Below are positions 12,101-21,440 of a stretch of DNA of 64,000 nt, in pieces (position 1 is the stretch's first letter; each line of letters opens with the position of its first letter). A model generated the notes under the pieces. That model was given only the letters and a program-made list of their open reading frames with translations. It was not told where the DNA came from and ran no database searches. Position numbers and translations under genes: made by a program. Source of the DNA: Nymphalis io. Lineage: Eukaryota > Arthropoda > Insecta > Lepidoptera > Nymphalidae. The DNA lies in contig NC_065888.1 in assembly GCF_905147045.1 (NCBI RefSeq), forward strand, positions 7,631,001-7,695,000, written 5' to 3'.

Positions 12101-13762
12101 AATTTGTGAAAAGCTAATAAATATATCGCTTTGAGACAGACGCGGCTAGGGCTTTGTTTTTAAACTTGTAGTGATCTAATTACAGAGGAATATAATATTA
12201 TCAGAAAATTTAAGATATAAATGTGTCATCATTATTCTCTACAAAAATGATAGATGTCAAAGTAGGATTTTGACAAATAATAATATAATTCTAAATAAAT
12301 TTGGCGGTGTTATTTTTATTATTCGATGCATTTGGCATTGTTCGCTTTACTTGCGAGAGACCAAAAATAAAATTTTGTAACTTACTACAAAACAACTATG
12401 TAAATAAATTATTTACCATTTATATAAATGTATGTCTGATCTTCTTACTAACTACATAGATTCTAGGTTTTCTACTTAGTTATAATACTAACATGGTAAT
12501 AATATTTCATTGAAGCATAAGAGACTTTATAGCCATTTAAATTATCAGAAATCTAAAATGACGATAAGCAGTTTCCATATAAACAACTGATATATATATA
12601 CTACATGTCAGTCTTCAGGTTTTTCTTACGACTATTTTAGAATTCGACGTAACAAAAGTTTACGATTTTAACAATATATTTTACTTGATCATCATCTGTT
12701 CCCGAGTAAACTGCAAGGGGTCCTATTATACATACTATATTGACAAATTAAGTGTTGTTAGGTTGGTCTTCTTAGGATCCGCGTCTAACGATGGAATTTG
12801 TATAATTCACCAACAAAAATAAGTAATAGATAAATGTGTCATGATTGTTATTAAATTAACTAACTTAATAAACTTATCCGTGAGAAGAATAAGAAATAAT
12901 ATCCACTTTACTACCGTTTATATCACATACGAAAGGATCTGATGGATATGACAGCACATTTTTCTTAAGGGATAAAGAATTTCTCTATTAATGAAAGGAC
13001 ACAATCACAGAAGGCAATTATGGTATTAAAACAGCTTTGAGTACGCGGTTACACATAGTGTTATAATATTTTGAGTAATTCTTTGTTAACCATTCTCATA
13101 TGCTGAAAATAAAAGTGTTCTGACACTAGACAAAACACTGTCTAATTATTTAAGCTTAAAAAAATGGTATACTGTTGTGGCACAACGTACTGTTTTCTAA
13201 CTTTAATTGTATTTTGATTTCGAATTTCGAATTGAAGGTGCTTAATCAAGCCTAATAATGTGCTCGAGTTTATTCGAAGCAAATTTTTTCACTCTTTAGA
13301 AAAAATATTGTACTACTACTAACTACTTCTTCATGGAGAAATAACTAATTAACATTTTAAAATATTGTTTTCATACCTGGTTATATATACAATAATATCT
13401 TCGATAGATCCTGATATTGTACATTTACTATCTATACACGCGTGTAAATAACAACAAGTGACTCACAACTCAATTATACTAAAATTAATTACATAAGATA
13501 TCAAGTTTCTGCGACTTCAAAGGTCAAGTATATTTTAATATTAAAAGAACTTAACACACATAAACCCCTAGTGACTGTTTTGTTATTCATTTATTAAATT
13601 GCTTGTTTTTAATATTTTTTTTGTATTTGTAATGTGATCTATCGCTCTTTATTAAAATATATATTAAACATATATCTTTACTTAATATAAAAATACACGT
13701 AATTGTGTATGAATATGTTGATGTTTATTAATCTATTATTTTAATTACTTTACTTGACAATG
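9169..13762. other. long AT-rich stretch, no gene seen
   Basis: About 4.6 kb with no recognisable gene or repeat. Slightly GC-richer patches occur at 10855-11000 (including a TGACGTCA palindrome, a canonical CRE, near 10981) and at 11200-11427. The second carries a 75-codon minus-strand frame with no supporting splice or start evidence. Confidence 0.5.
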
Positions 13763-13938
13763 GACCACAAACGTTAGGAATTAAGATGTTATTTCCTTTG
13801 TACCTGTAGTTATACTGGCTCACTCACCCTTTAAACCGGAACACAACAATACTAAGTATTGCTGTTTGGCGGTAGAATATATAATAAGTGGGTAGTACGT
13901 ACGCAGATGAACTTGCACAACGCCTTACCAGTAAGTAA
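13763..13938 (-). repeat. dispersed repeat family B, copy
   Basis: Reads in the usual minus order: GGAATTAAGATGTTA, then CTGGCTCACTCACC, then CCGGAACACAACAATAC, then GCGGTAGAATAT (with G/A changes), GTGGGTAGTACGTACGCAGA and the ACTTGCACAACGCC end. Moderately diverged. Confidence 0.75.
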
Positions 13939-14236
13939 GATCTTCTACTTAATAGTAAAATTATAGTAACATACATTTAAACAAGTATTAAACGTTTTCA
14001 ACTTAAATTTTATAAAAAAATACTCATCATTTATATTCCATATTTTTACATTGAGAAAAATTATGCAATATCAATACCATTTATTCCTTATTTTTGTATT
14101 CCTGTGAATAATTGTCAAGCATTTATTTTTAAAACGTGTAATACGGTAATTAGTCTTTTATGATACAAAGTATCCAAGTTCAATTTACATAATAGTCAAT
14201 TGTATTAATTTGCATATGAAAACAAACAACACTCAC

Positions 14237-14313
14237 CGACCAACTAAAGCAACACAAGCCGATTTTTGGTAGAGACTTTTGATGATCCAGCACGCTTGCA
14301 TCGCAATTAGTTG
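14237..14313 (-). other. possible 77-nt internal exon, unrecognised
   Basis: Seen: on the minus strand an acceptor with a pyrimidine-rich run (CTGTTTCATGTTTCCACAG) precedes 77 nt that end at a consensus donor (GTCG/GTGAGTG). Two reading frames are open through it; one gives QLIAMQACWIIKSLYQKSAC, the other a Ser/Cys-containing peptide ending CCFSWS. GC content is higher than in the neighbouring DNA. The frame extends open upstream for about 53 codons in total. Known: such acceptor/donor spacing fits a small insect exon. Inference: an exon of a long-intron gene or a lncRNA. No partner exons could be linked and no family is recognised. Confidence 0.22.
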
Positions 14314-14409
14314 CTGTGGAAACATGAAACAGCTACACCAAGGATTAGGAATAGCTTTACCATCAAATAATTCAACGACGCCACAAAAGTTTATATTTCA
14401 GAAATCAAA

Positions 14410-14600
14410 ACACATCGAAACGTAGACAGAAATTGACCAACTCCAAAGTAAGATCCGAATGTGTTTATCTAATTGTAAATAATTTATTTTCGCGCGTCTG
14501 CTATGCGATTTTACGTAAATACGAAGATTCGGGATACACGTCCTCGCTCGACGCCGGTCGCGAATGCACTAACGGGAAGGGTGGGATAAGGCTTATTCAC
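14410..14600. other. CpG-richer patch
   Basis: Around 14480-14590 CG dinucleotides are dense (CGCGCG, CGTCCTCGCTCGACGCCGG) against an AT-rich background. It could be a small regulatory element or an old GC-rich insertion. A 61-codon plus-strand frame here shows no start context of note. Confidence 0.3.
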
Positions 14601-16330
14601 ACTTTTAGACTTTTGTAAACAAACCCTCTGAAACGAAGCAGTGCTTGGCGATTTTACCCTTTCAGTGAGTGACGGCTAATTTTTTGATACTATTAAGACC
14701 GTATTACATGTAATGGTCACGCATGATAGGCTTTCACGTATGAGTTAATTCGCCACAGATTATACTTATGTAATTTTGAAGTGTTAGACGAGTGAGCGAG
14801 CTTACGAGGTCCGGGTAATGACGTGGAAAGAATGTACCCGTGATGATATACCAATTTGATGTTCGTATTTTTATGATCTGTCATTTTTAAGAGTATAGAA
14901 GTACCTGTGCATATATTTTTTTTAATTATCTCAAGTTAGGCGGTGAAAGTAAACATCCTGCGGGAGTCTGCATGTGTCAAAAAATGTTGTGCTTCCATTT
15001 AACTTTTTTATTATGTTACACTACTGTGGTTATCCTTTTTTAACATAAATATTAACTTAAGCTTCGATGTTTATCTTTCTCGATCCTTTATAAAACGACT
15101 TAAATTTCAGCTTGCGTCCATCATAAGTTTCCGAAAATTATAGATTACTTAGATTATTGCTTTATTCGTTCAAATATTTTGGCATTACCTAATTCTATCA
15201 ATGATAACCAAAAAATATATTATTAGAATAAAATCTTTTTATATTATATCATATAAATATATTTTTAGAATAAAATTTTAAATGAAGATTGTCAAATGAT
15301 TAATTAAATACCGAAATAAAAAAATATATAATCGAATTTTGTGGCAGGAAAACACTGTGAAGAAAGACGAATAAATGGGATTCTTGATGAAAAGTGCACA
15401 TCTGATACAAGTTGGCAGTCAATGCCAGACAGATTGACATTTTATGTGTTTAAGAAAATCATTGTAAAAAACCTAACCTATCGAAATAACAATAATATAA
15501 AAGTTGAATCACATTGATGAAAATAAGTTTAAGGATTATTCGGAGAGAACTCAACAGATTAGTCCAGTGGCAATTTATAGATGAAAGTGGAATTGAAAAG
15601 GATTTTTAGCAAATAAAATATTTTCAAAGCCGATTTTTATCGGATTTTCCTACGCTTTGAAAAATTCAAACATTTTTCTATATCTTGAATTTTAATAGTC
15701 ATTCAAAATGCGTTAGGAAAACGAATTCGAATTTCGAATAGCGTTGATTGGATATTAGAATGAAGTTCTTTAGTCTGAAAGGACATGCCGGCAACTTTTT
15801 TAATAAGGCAGCGACGGTTAAAAACAGTAACGATAATGAGGTGAAATAGATTATTGTTTATGGTCCACATTGAACATAAATTGAATAAAAACAGTTATTT
15901 TTTATGTTAGTGTCTACTATTTTTTTATGAAAGTTAATATGCACTCGTAAATAGTACATTTTAGTAACACTACTGAAGAAACCAAAACAACCATTTTTTT
16001 ATTTTTGCCTAAAACAAAAAAAAACGTCTAAAATTAAATATTGAGATAACTGAAATAAGGAGCATTTGAAAGTCTATCAAAAGTTATAAAAAATTAAGTT
16101 CACGTTCATATTTTTGTTGTTATAACATATGTTGCGACCATTAGTCCATAGATGGCGGGATGCTAAATTCGTCAATTTCTGAATCATGATATTCAGATTT
16201 TTCGGAGTGACTGTCTACCATACATATTAGCATTCGCGTTTCGTTCATATTTGCGTTGTCGTTTTTCTGTCGTCGTATAATATGATTCGGCGAGTCGACG
16301 AAATCATAAATACAATTGTGTGTGTTGTGT
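14601..16330. other. AT-rich stretch with a SINE scrap
   Basis: No gene recognised. At about 14939-14978, GGCGGTGAAAGTAAACATCC and GTCTGCATGTGTC are a small fragment of the SINE family A body. A 72-codon minus-strand frame at 16141-16359 (acidic C-terminus DSEIDEFSIPPSMD) abuts the family D fragment below and may be a relic of a mobile element. I do not recognise it. Confidence 0.4.
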
Positions 16331-16450
16331 ATATTTGTTACTTTTTCACGCTTTATCACAGCTAAAATAAAATATGTCCCGTTCCCCGGTATATGGATTT
16401 TCGATTATGATGTGGGTGAAGCCGCGAGCGAACCTCTAGTATATTAATAT
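16331..16450 (+). repeat. family D retroelement-like tail, degenerate
   Basis: TTTTTCACGCTTTATCAC is followed by GTGGGTGAAGCCGCGAGCGA and ACCTCTAGTA, a mutated version of the repeat tail seen at 5.0 kb. Confidence 0.45.
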
Positions 16451-16514
16451 GACAGAAAGGCAGAACTAGAACATCTTACAGTAAGAACCATCAACCATAT
16501 TTTTAACCATTCTG

Positions 16515-16625
16515 TTACTCGTTAACTTCAACCAAAACACAACTATACGAAGTATTTGTTTGGCAGTAGAACAGGCGATAGAGAAAAGTGGATGTCACCT
16601 AAACAGACTAGCTTAGTTAAGATAA
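16515..16625 (-). repeat. family B, degenerate copy
   Basis: Weak but ordered matches: ACCAAAACACAACTATACG, TTGGCAGTAGAACAG, AAGTGGATGTCACCTAAACA. Old and short. Confidence 0.4.
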
Positions 16626-16885
16626 AATTGAAGAGATAATCACAATAAATACTCCTTTTATGGCCTTCGCTTGAGCAAAAACTACGTATAAAATATTAAT
16701 CTCAATTTATATTAGTCGGTAATTCTCGGTGGGAGAATTTACAAACTTATTTCACAAATGAGTTAAAACTTACCCACGCGTGTTACGTCACGTGTCACTT
16801 GTGACAGAATTGGGTTGAATTAGGAAGGAAAAGACAAGACAAGACGTTGAAATTCTCCGTAGGGAACTTTTCTCAATTAATTAGA

Positions 16886-16886
<1 letters not shown>

Positions 16887-16932
<46 letters not shown>
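16887..16932. repeat. (TA)23 microsatellite
   Basis: Uninterrupted run of 23 TA units, followed by CCGTATAT. Likely length-polymorphic. Confidence 0.95.
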
Positions 16933-16934
<2 letters not shown>

Positions 16935-17304
16935 GTATATAAAAATTGTCATACGAGTATGTTAATTTCATTTATGGTCTTAAGAACCAATGTAGCTAAG
17001 TCCATTTTAAATTTTCAATGATGTTTTCCATACATAAATTACAATACTATATATTTTGACTTTACATAAAAAAATTGTCTTCGGAAATCGTGTGTTTTAA
17101 ACAAATTTTTTTCATATCCCTATTGAAGCTAACGCATAAATAAACCGCCTCGAGCATAAATAATTATTTAAACTAAACTAAAAAATATGTATTTAAACTG
17201 CTTACGAAAATTTAATTATATGCAAATTTAAATTGTAAGACGCTTACAACATGACTATTTCAATAAGTAATACTGTGCTTCGTTCATATAGTAAGAAGAC
17301 TGTC
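16933..17304. other. AT-rich stretch, nothing seen
   Basis: No gene or repeat recognised between the TA microsatellite and the next family C copy. Confidence 0.55.
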
Positions 17305-17615
17305 TTACTCAACTACAGATCCTGAGGTCCTGGGCATAAATCCAGGTTGAAGTGATATTATTTTTTTGTTAAGAGTTATCAGTAACAGCCCTTAGATAAA
17401 AAAATAGTCTCGTTTTCATTCTCATGCCTCGAAATCATTATGTAAACCGCGGTCCTATCCCTCATCTGTCTCTTGTTCTGATAGACTGCTGCTCCACCGA
17501 ACGCTCAGGTTCACAGATTATAATATGCTCTGCGCAAGTGGTTTGTCTTGCAGATTGGTTCCCGTTACATCGGCTATCGAATTATATCGATTCGGTCAGG
17601 AGAATATTAACATTC
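17305..17615 (+). repeat. family C copy, longer and moderately preserved
   Basis: The head (ACTACAGATCCTGAGGTCCT, then GGGCATAAATCCAGG) is followed by TCAGTAACAGCCC and the family body (CATGCCTCGAAATCATTATG, GTAAACCGCGGTCCTATCCC, CTCTGCGCAAGTGG). It ends in ATCGATTCGGTCAGGAG. A 110-codon plus-strand frame at 17424-17756 falls inside the repeat and is not a host gene. Confidence 0.65.
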
Positions 17616-18170
17616 ATATTCACTAACAGCTTACCAGGATACCTTGCCGAATCAAATTTAATGCTATCCACTGTATATATAATCATATTATATATAAACA
17701 TATTCAATAATTTTTTTATCAAAGGACGAAATCCCAGATTTCTCAAAAATATATAATATATTCGTGATCAGATGTTTGTACTACGTAAAATTTGATATAT
17801 ATAATATAGACTGTACGATTCTTTATATGGTTAAATTCGATTAAAAATAAAATTTATGCAAGACGATATTCTATTGTTCCCAGCTTTATTGAAGAAATAA
17901 AGACAATAAAAGTTTAATGGATGTAGACGAAGAAAAGCAAAGCTGCAAATCGCCTCTTGACCACGATATATGCCACTCTATCGAAACTTTTATTTGCATG
18001 TGTGAGTCAAATATTTCTACATGTTTTAAAACAATTACGACTCAAAAGATATGTATGAAATTCATCATGATCTGAAATTATGGTTCTATGATCATACTAC
18101 CTAGTTTAAAAAATAAAATTATTTATTCAAATTGTAGGCAAAGAAAATTTGCAAATTGCACAAACTTTAA
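17616..18170. other. AT-rich stretch, nothing seen
   Basis: No gene or repeat recognised. The last bases (AAACTTTAA) resemble the bases after the next SINE and may be its target duplication. Confidence 0.5.
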
Positions 18171-18468
18171 GCCGAGATGGCCTAGTGGTTAAAACGCGTG
18201 AGTCTTAACTGATAATCAAGGGTTCAAACCCGGGCAAGCATGACCGAATATTCATGTGCTTAATTTGTATTTATTATTCATCTCGTGCTTGACGGTGAAG
18301 GAAAACATCGTGAGGAAACCTGCATGTATCTAATTTCACTGAAATTCTGCCACATGTGTATTTTACCAACCCGCATTGGAGCAGCGTGGTGGAATAAGCT
18401 CAAATTTTCTCCTCAAAATGGAGAGGAGGCCTTAGCCCAGCAGTGGGACAATTACAGGCTGTTACTGT
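18171..18468 (+). repeat. tRNA-derived SINE, family A, copy 3
   Basis: Full-length copy starting GCCGAGATGGCCTAGTGG, with B box GGTTCAAACCC, the ACATCGTGAGGAAACCTGCATG body and the CAGTGGGACAATTACAGGCT 3' end. Flanked by AAACTTTA on the left and AAACTTTT on the right, an imperfect target duplication. Confidence 0.9.
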
Positions 18469-19209
18469 AAACTTTTAGTATATATACGAAGTTTTATAGT
18501 TTTAATACATGGAATAAATTAATTTAAATATATAAAAATTAGTCAAAAAACATAAAAAATAATAATCAATGCATTATATTTTTATTATTTGAAAGTTCGA
18601 GGAGTATATGTACCTTTTATTAGAAATATGAAAAGCATAACACTTTATTATGTTTTAAAGCATACATTTAAGAATAATGTTGTTAATGCATTAGCATTGT
18701 ATCAAATGCTGGTTTTCAAATAAGGTTTACTTTCACATAATATAATACAAAAATTAAAATTATATTCCTGTAATAAAAATATTATAAATATAATTATATA
18801 GGAACTACATAAAATTGTAACAAAAGCAATTAATCGTAAAATATAATTGGATTTTTCTTTACTTATTTACGGGATATCTCATTTGATTAACAGACAAAAA
18901 GACTTTTAGGGTAATCGAAACGTATCTAATATTTTATAAATCCTTTTAAAATTATCTTAAGCAACTCGTAAGCCTTTTTAAATTCCTTCTTATAAAAGGG
19001 AGACAATATCGGCTTTATTAATTTTTTGACTTAACTTAATCCGATAATAATGAAGGTAACTCCCATATCTTTGAATGTCTCTTACTACTTTACTAAATGT
19101 TTTCTTGTGACTTATCTCAATTCATGAGAAACTTTTTACGAAAATAACAAAATATGTAATTGCTTTTTCTTAAACAATATTCTTCTATTATTTTTATATC
19201 CTTATTCAG
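18469..19209. other. AT-rich stretch, nothing seen
   Basis: No gene or repeat recognised. Confidence 0.55.
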
Positions 19210-19285
19210 GTTCTACTTCTATGTCAAATTTCATTACGATAAGTTCAGTGGTTTAGTCGTGAGATAGCAAATATACAGAGTTATA
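19210..19285 (+). repeat. retroelement-like 3' tail fragment
   Basis: ATGTCAAATTTCATTACGAT then AAGTTCAGTGGTTTAGTCGT and GAGATAGCAAATATACAGAG. This matches a very common lepidopteran repeat end of the type (T)GTCAAATTTCATnAAGATCnGTTCAGnnGTTT, probably a non-LTR element tail. Confidence 0.45.
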
Positions 19286-19345
19286 ATAATAATATAGTCT
19301 GATTTATAATAAGTAAATATAGTCTCCGCCATGACAGCATTTAGC

Positions 19346-19417
19346 TGCCGTGACCAGGATTCGAACCTGGGTTACTACGGCCACAACGTAGGGTCCTAAC
19401 CACTAGACGATCACGGC
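19346..19417 (-). tRNA. tRNA-His: tRNA-His (GTG)
   Basis: The 72-nt sequence folds as a complete cloverleaf. The acceptor stem is GCCGTGA paired with TCACGGC, with discriminator A. The D arm carries TAGTGGTTA. The anticodon stem CTACG/CGTAG encloses the loop TTGTGGC with anticodon GTG. The T arm is CAGGTTCGAATCCTG. The pol III B box GGTTCGAATCC is perfect. No intron and no encoded CCA, as expected for a eukaryotic nuclear gene. It is identical to the copy at 19709. Oddity: reading leftward, no TTTT terminator appears within about 80 nt, so this copy may terminate poorly or be silent. The role is histidine decoding in cytosolic translation. Confidence 0.96.
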
Positions 19418-19708
19418 TATCGGAGCTGATAATTTCATTTATCAAAAATGCGAGCGTATTTAAATTTTGAAATATACGGCCAAATACAAATTGTCTTTGA
19501 ATGATAAAATTGTAAAGAAAGAACATTTCATTACAATAAAGTAGTATTATATTACTGTTGATTAAAAAGAAACAAAAGTGTACTGAAATTGGAGCATCTT
19601 ACGAAACATTACTGTCATTACAACGTTGCCGCACCTAAAAAGTGAAATTACTTTAGTTTGAAATGAATGTAATAAAATATTTCGCCAAAACTCTTACTTG
19701 CTTCTATA
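19418..19708. promoter_or_regulatory. 291-bp spacer between divergent tRNA-His genes
   Basis: Both tRNA 5' ends face this AT-rich spacer. Pol III promoters are internal to tRNA genes, so the spacer need only supply upstream context and start sites. I see no TATA-like site that is clearly placed for both genes. A 61-codon minus-strand frame overlapping the left tRNA is spurious. Confidence 0.5.
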
Positions 19709-19780
19709 GCCGTGATCGTCTAGTGGTTAGGACCCTACGTTGTGGCCGTAGTAACCCAGGTTCGAATCCTGGTCACGGCA
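19709..19780 (+). tRNA. tRNA-His: tRNA-His (GTG)
   Basis: Same 72 nt as the minus-strand copy at 19346, with full cloverleaf, anticodon GTG and intact internal A and B boxes. A run of six T (19807-19812) lies 27 nt after the gene, which is a usable pol III terminator. The 3' flank (GCAAATAGCTGTCGCGGTGA) is similar to the 3' flank of the other copy (GCTAAATGCTGTCATGGCGG), so the duplicated unit included downstream sequence. This is the better candidate for the active copy. Confidence 0.97.
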
Positions 19781-19812
19781 GCAAATAGCTGTCGCGGTGA
19801 AGCTACTTTTTT

Positions 19813-20592
19813 ATTTTCAAAGTATATAAAAAGTGGTAGCTATCGTCGGATCAGTTTAATTTATTTAGATGAATTGGCGCAATACAACAAAGAATCTTAA
19901 AATTTCTATAAAATAACATTAAACATATTATTTTTCACATTTAATATTGTTTATATTTACATATTAAATATAAGTACGTCTTGATATTATAGCCGCACTC
20001 ATTTTTAAATCCAATGTATATTTAAAAAATTATCTATAAAATACTTAAGATAAAAAACTGATTAGTTTTCGTTATATGTAAAATATTTACAACTTATTAT
20101 AAAGTATGTAATATTCAATAAATTAGACTTATTGTCTTTTTCTTTCACTATAGTATACATCTGTACCAATTAAATAAGTACCAATAAATGTATTAAAGTA
20201 ACGGATGATTGAGCAGGAATAAGAGAGAGAAATGAGTGAATGACTATTCGGTACCAAATTCTAAGTATTAATGAATAATGCAATATAAGATTACATATTT
20301 AACTTGATATAGTTAATACATTTTAGGTGAATAAATAACTTAAATAAAATACATATTCAGTTAACATACTTTACTTTTTATATTTATCCTTATAAAAAAT
20401 AATAGCAAAATTGACAAAAAGTAATTTGCTTGTTATAATATTAATATATACCGTAACAGGTTTTCAATATAATATTACTAGCGTTTGTACCCAGAAATTA
20501 AAGTTACCTTAATAAAAAAAATAAAATATTACAAAGTAAAAATTTAAACACAAGCCAATATATTTTTCTTGTTATTTATGACCACCCTAGGG
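19813..20592. other. AT-rich stretch, nothing seen
   Basis: No gene or repeat recognised up to the GC-rich LINE fragment. Confidence 0.55.
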
Positions 20593-20606
20593 GAGCATTC
20601 TCCTGC

Positions 20607-20898
20607 GCACCTTCTCCCCCCGTCACAATAGGCGCCGCCGGGACTAGGGGGGTTCACAGTACCCTGGGAATCCACCTAGATAATGGGGGCCGGCATAGGC
20701 GGGCCAGTCGTCAGAGCGCCACGGTAGCATAAGCGAACCCGTGGCGCTTGTCGTTAAGACCGAAAGGGTACCTCTGGTTTTTTAGTGGGTATTCCGATGT
20801 TCGGGGCGCACTTGGCGCCTTGGACACCGGCGAACCCCACATACCCCCCTATTGTTTCCTTAAACGCGTAATGCGTTTTTCCAGCGATAAAAATAGAA
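20607..20898 (+). mobile_element. R1-clade-like LINE, 3' UTR fragment
   Basis: GC-rich insert matching the 3' end of the element at 31966: CGCCACGGTAGCATAAGCGA, then GGTTTTTTAGTGGGTATTCC, then GAACCCCACATACCCCCC, and GCGTTTTTCCAGCGA followed by an A-rich tail. Strongly 5'-truncated; only the 3' UTR remains. Flanked by a near-perfect duplication: GAGCATTCTCCTGC at 20593-20606 and GAGCATCTCCTGC at 20899-20911, one base different. It lies directly beside a family B copy. Confidence 0.75.
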
Positions 20899-20911
20899 GA
20901 GCATCTCCTGC

Positions 20912-21096
20912 TCGTACAACTTTACTTCCTAGAAGGGCTTTGTGCAAACCCTGGGTAGGTACCGTTTACTCATCACATATTCCACCGCCAAAAAGCATTG
21001 CCTCGTGATGCCATTCGTGGTTGGCGGCGCATTGACGATGTAATGGATGATTAGTATTCCTTACAGTGTCAATATTTATTGTGCGTTGGTGATTTG
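20912..21096 (+). repeat. family B copy beside the LINE tail
   Basis: Starts with ACTTCCTAGAAGGGCTTTGT and TGGGTAGGTACCG. It continues with ACTCATCACATATTCCACCG, GGTTGGCGGCGCATTGACGA and GCGTTGGTGA. The central part (GTTTGAAGGGTGAGTGAGCC in the 39.9-kb copy) is deleted. Confidence 0.7.
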
Positions 21097-21137
21097 TATG
21101 GTTTTTACATTTCAAAGAGTTAAAAACCATTTTTTCG

Positions 21138-21440
21138 TGGATCTAGTGGTAGCTTATAAGCCTGCAGAAAGGTCTGAGGTTCTGGTTTCAAGTTATTTGG
21201 TTTTTCTGTGAAGAAATTCTCATCAGACCAATGTTTGGAAGCTGGTAGTGATAGCACTCCCTCGCCTGAACTGTCTCATCGGATGTCGTATCGGATTGCC
21301 ATCCAATCGGATAATGAGTGAGGTACATAAAAGAGAATACATCTGTGTTTGCGCATACACTTTAGAATTGATCTCATCAAATCCCCTACGCAGTTGTCTA
21401 ATACGGCCTACGAAATCGATTGGCAGGATATCAATCAATC
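21138..21440 (+). repeat. family C copy, fairly complete
   Basis: Head TGGATCTAGTGGTAGCTTAT, then TCTGAGGTTCTGGTTTCAAG. The body follows (GGTTTTTCTGTGAAGAAATTC, GGAAGCTGGTAGTGATAGCA, GTCGTATCGGATTGCCATCC) and the end CCTACGAAATCGATTGGCAGG. The 103-codon and 71-codon frames on the two strands here belong to the repeat. Confidence 0.7.

Noticed and set aside
16887..16932. Long TA run as a possible origin or CRISPR-like array
   Set aside because: Simple dinucleotide microsatellite; no spacers or repeat units of array type. No CRISPR array anywhere in the window.
17424..17756. 110-codon plus-strand frame
   Set aside because: Lies inside and just beyond a family C repeat copy, with no conserved domain.
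19341..19526. 61-codon minus-strand frame over the left tRNA-His
   Set aside because: It reads through a tRNA gene; the tRNA fold explains the sequence.
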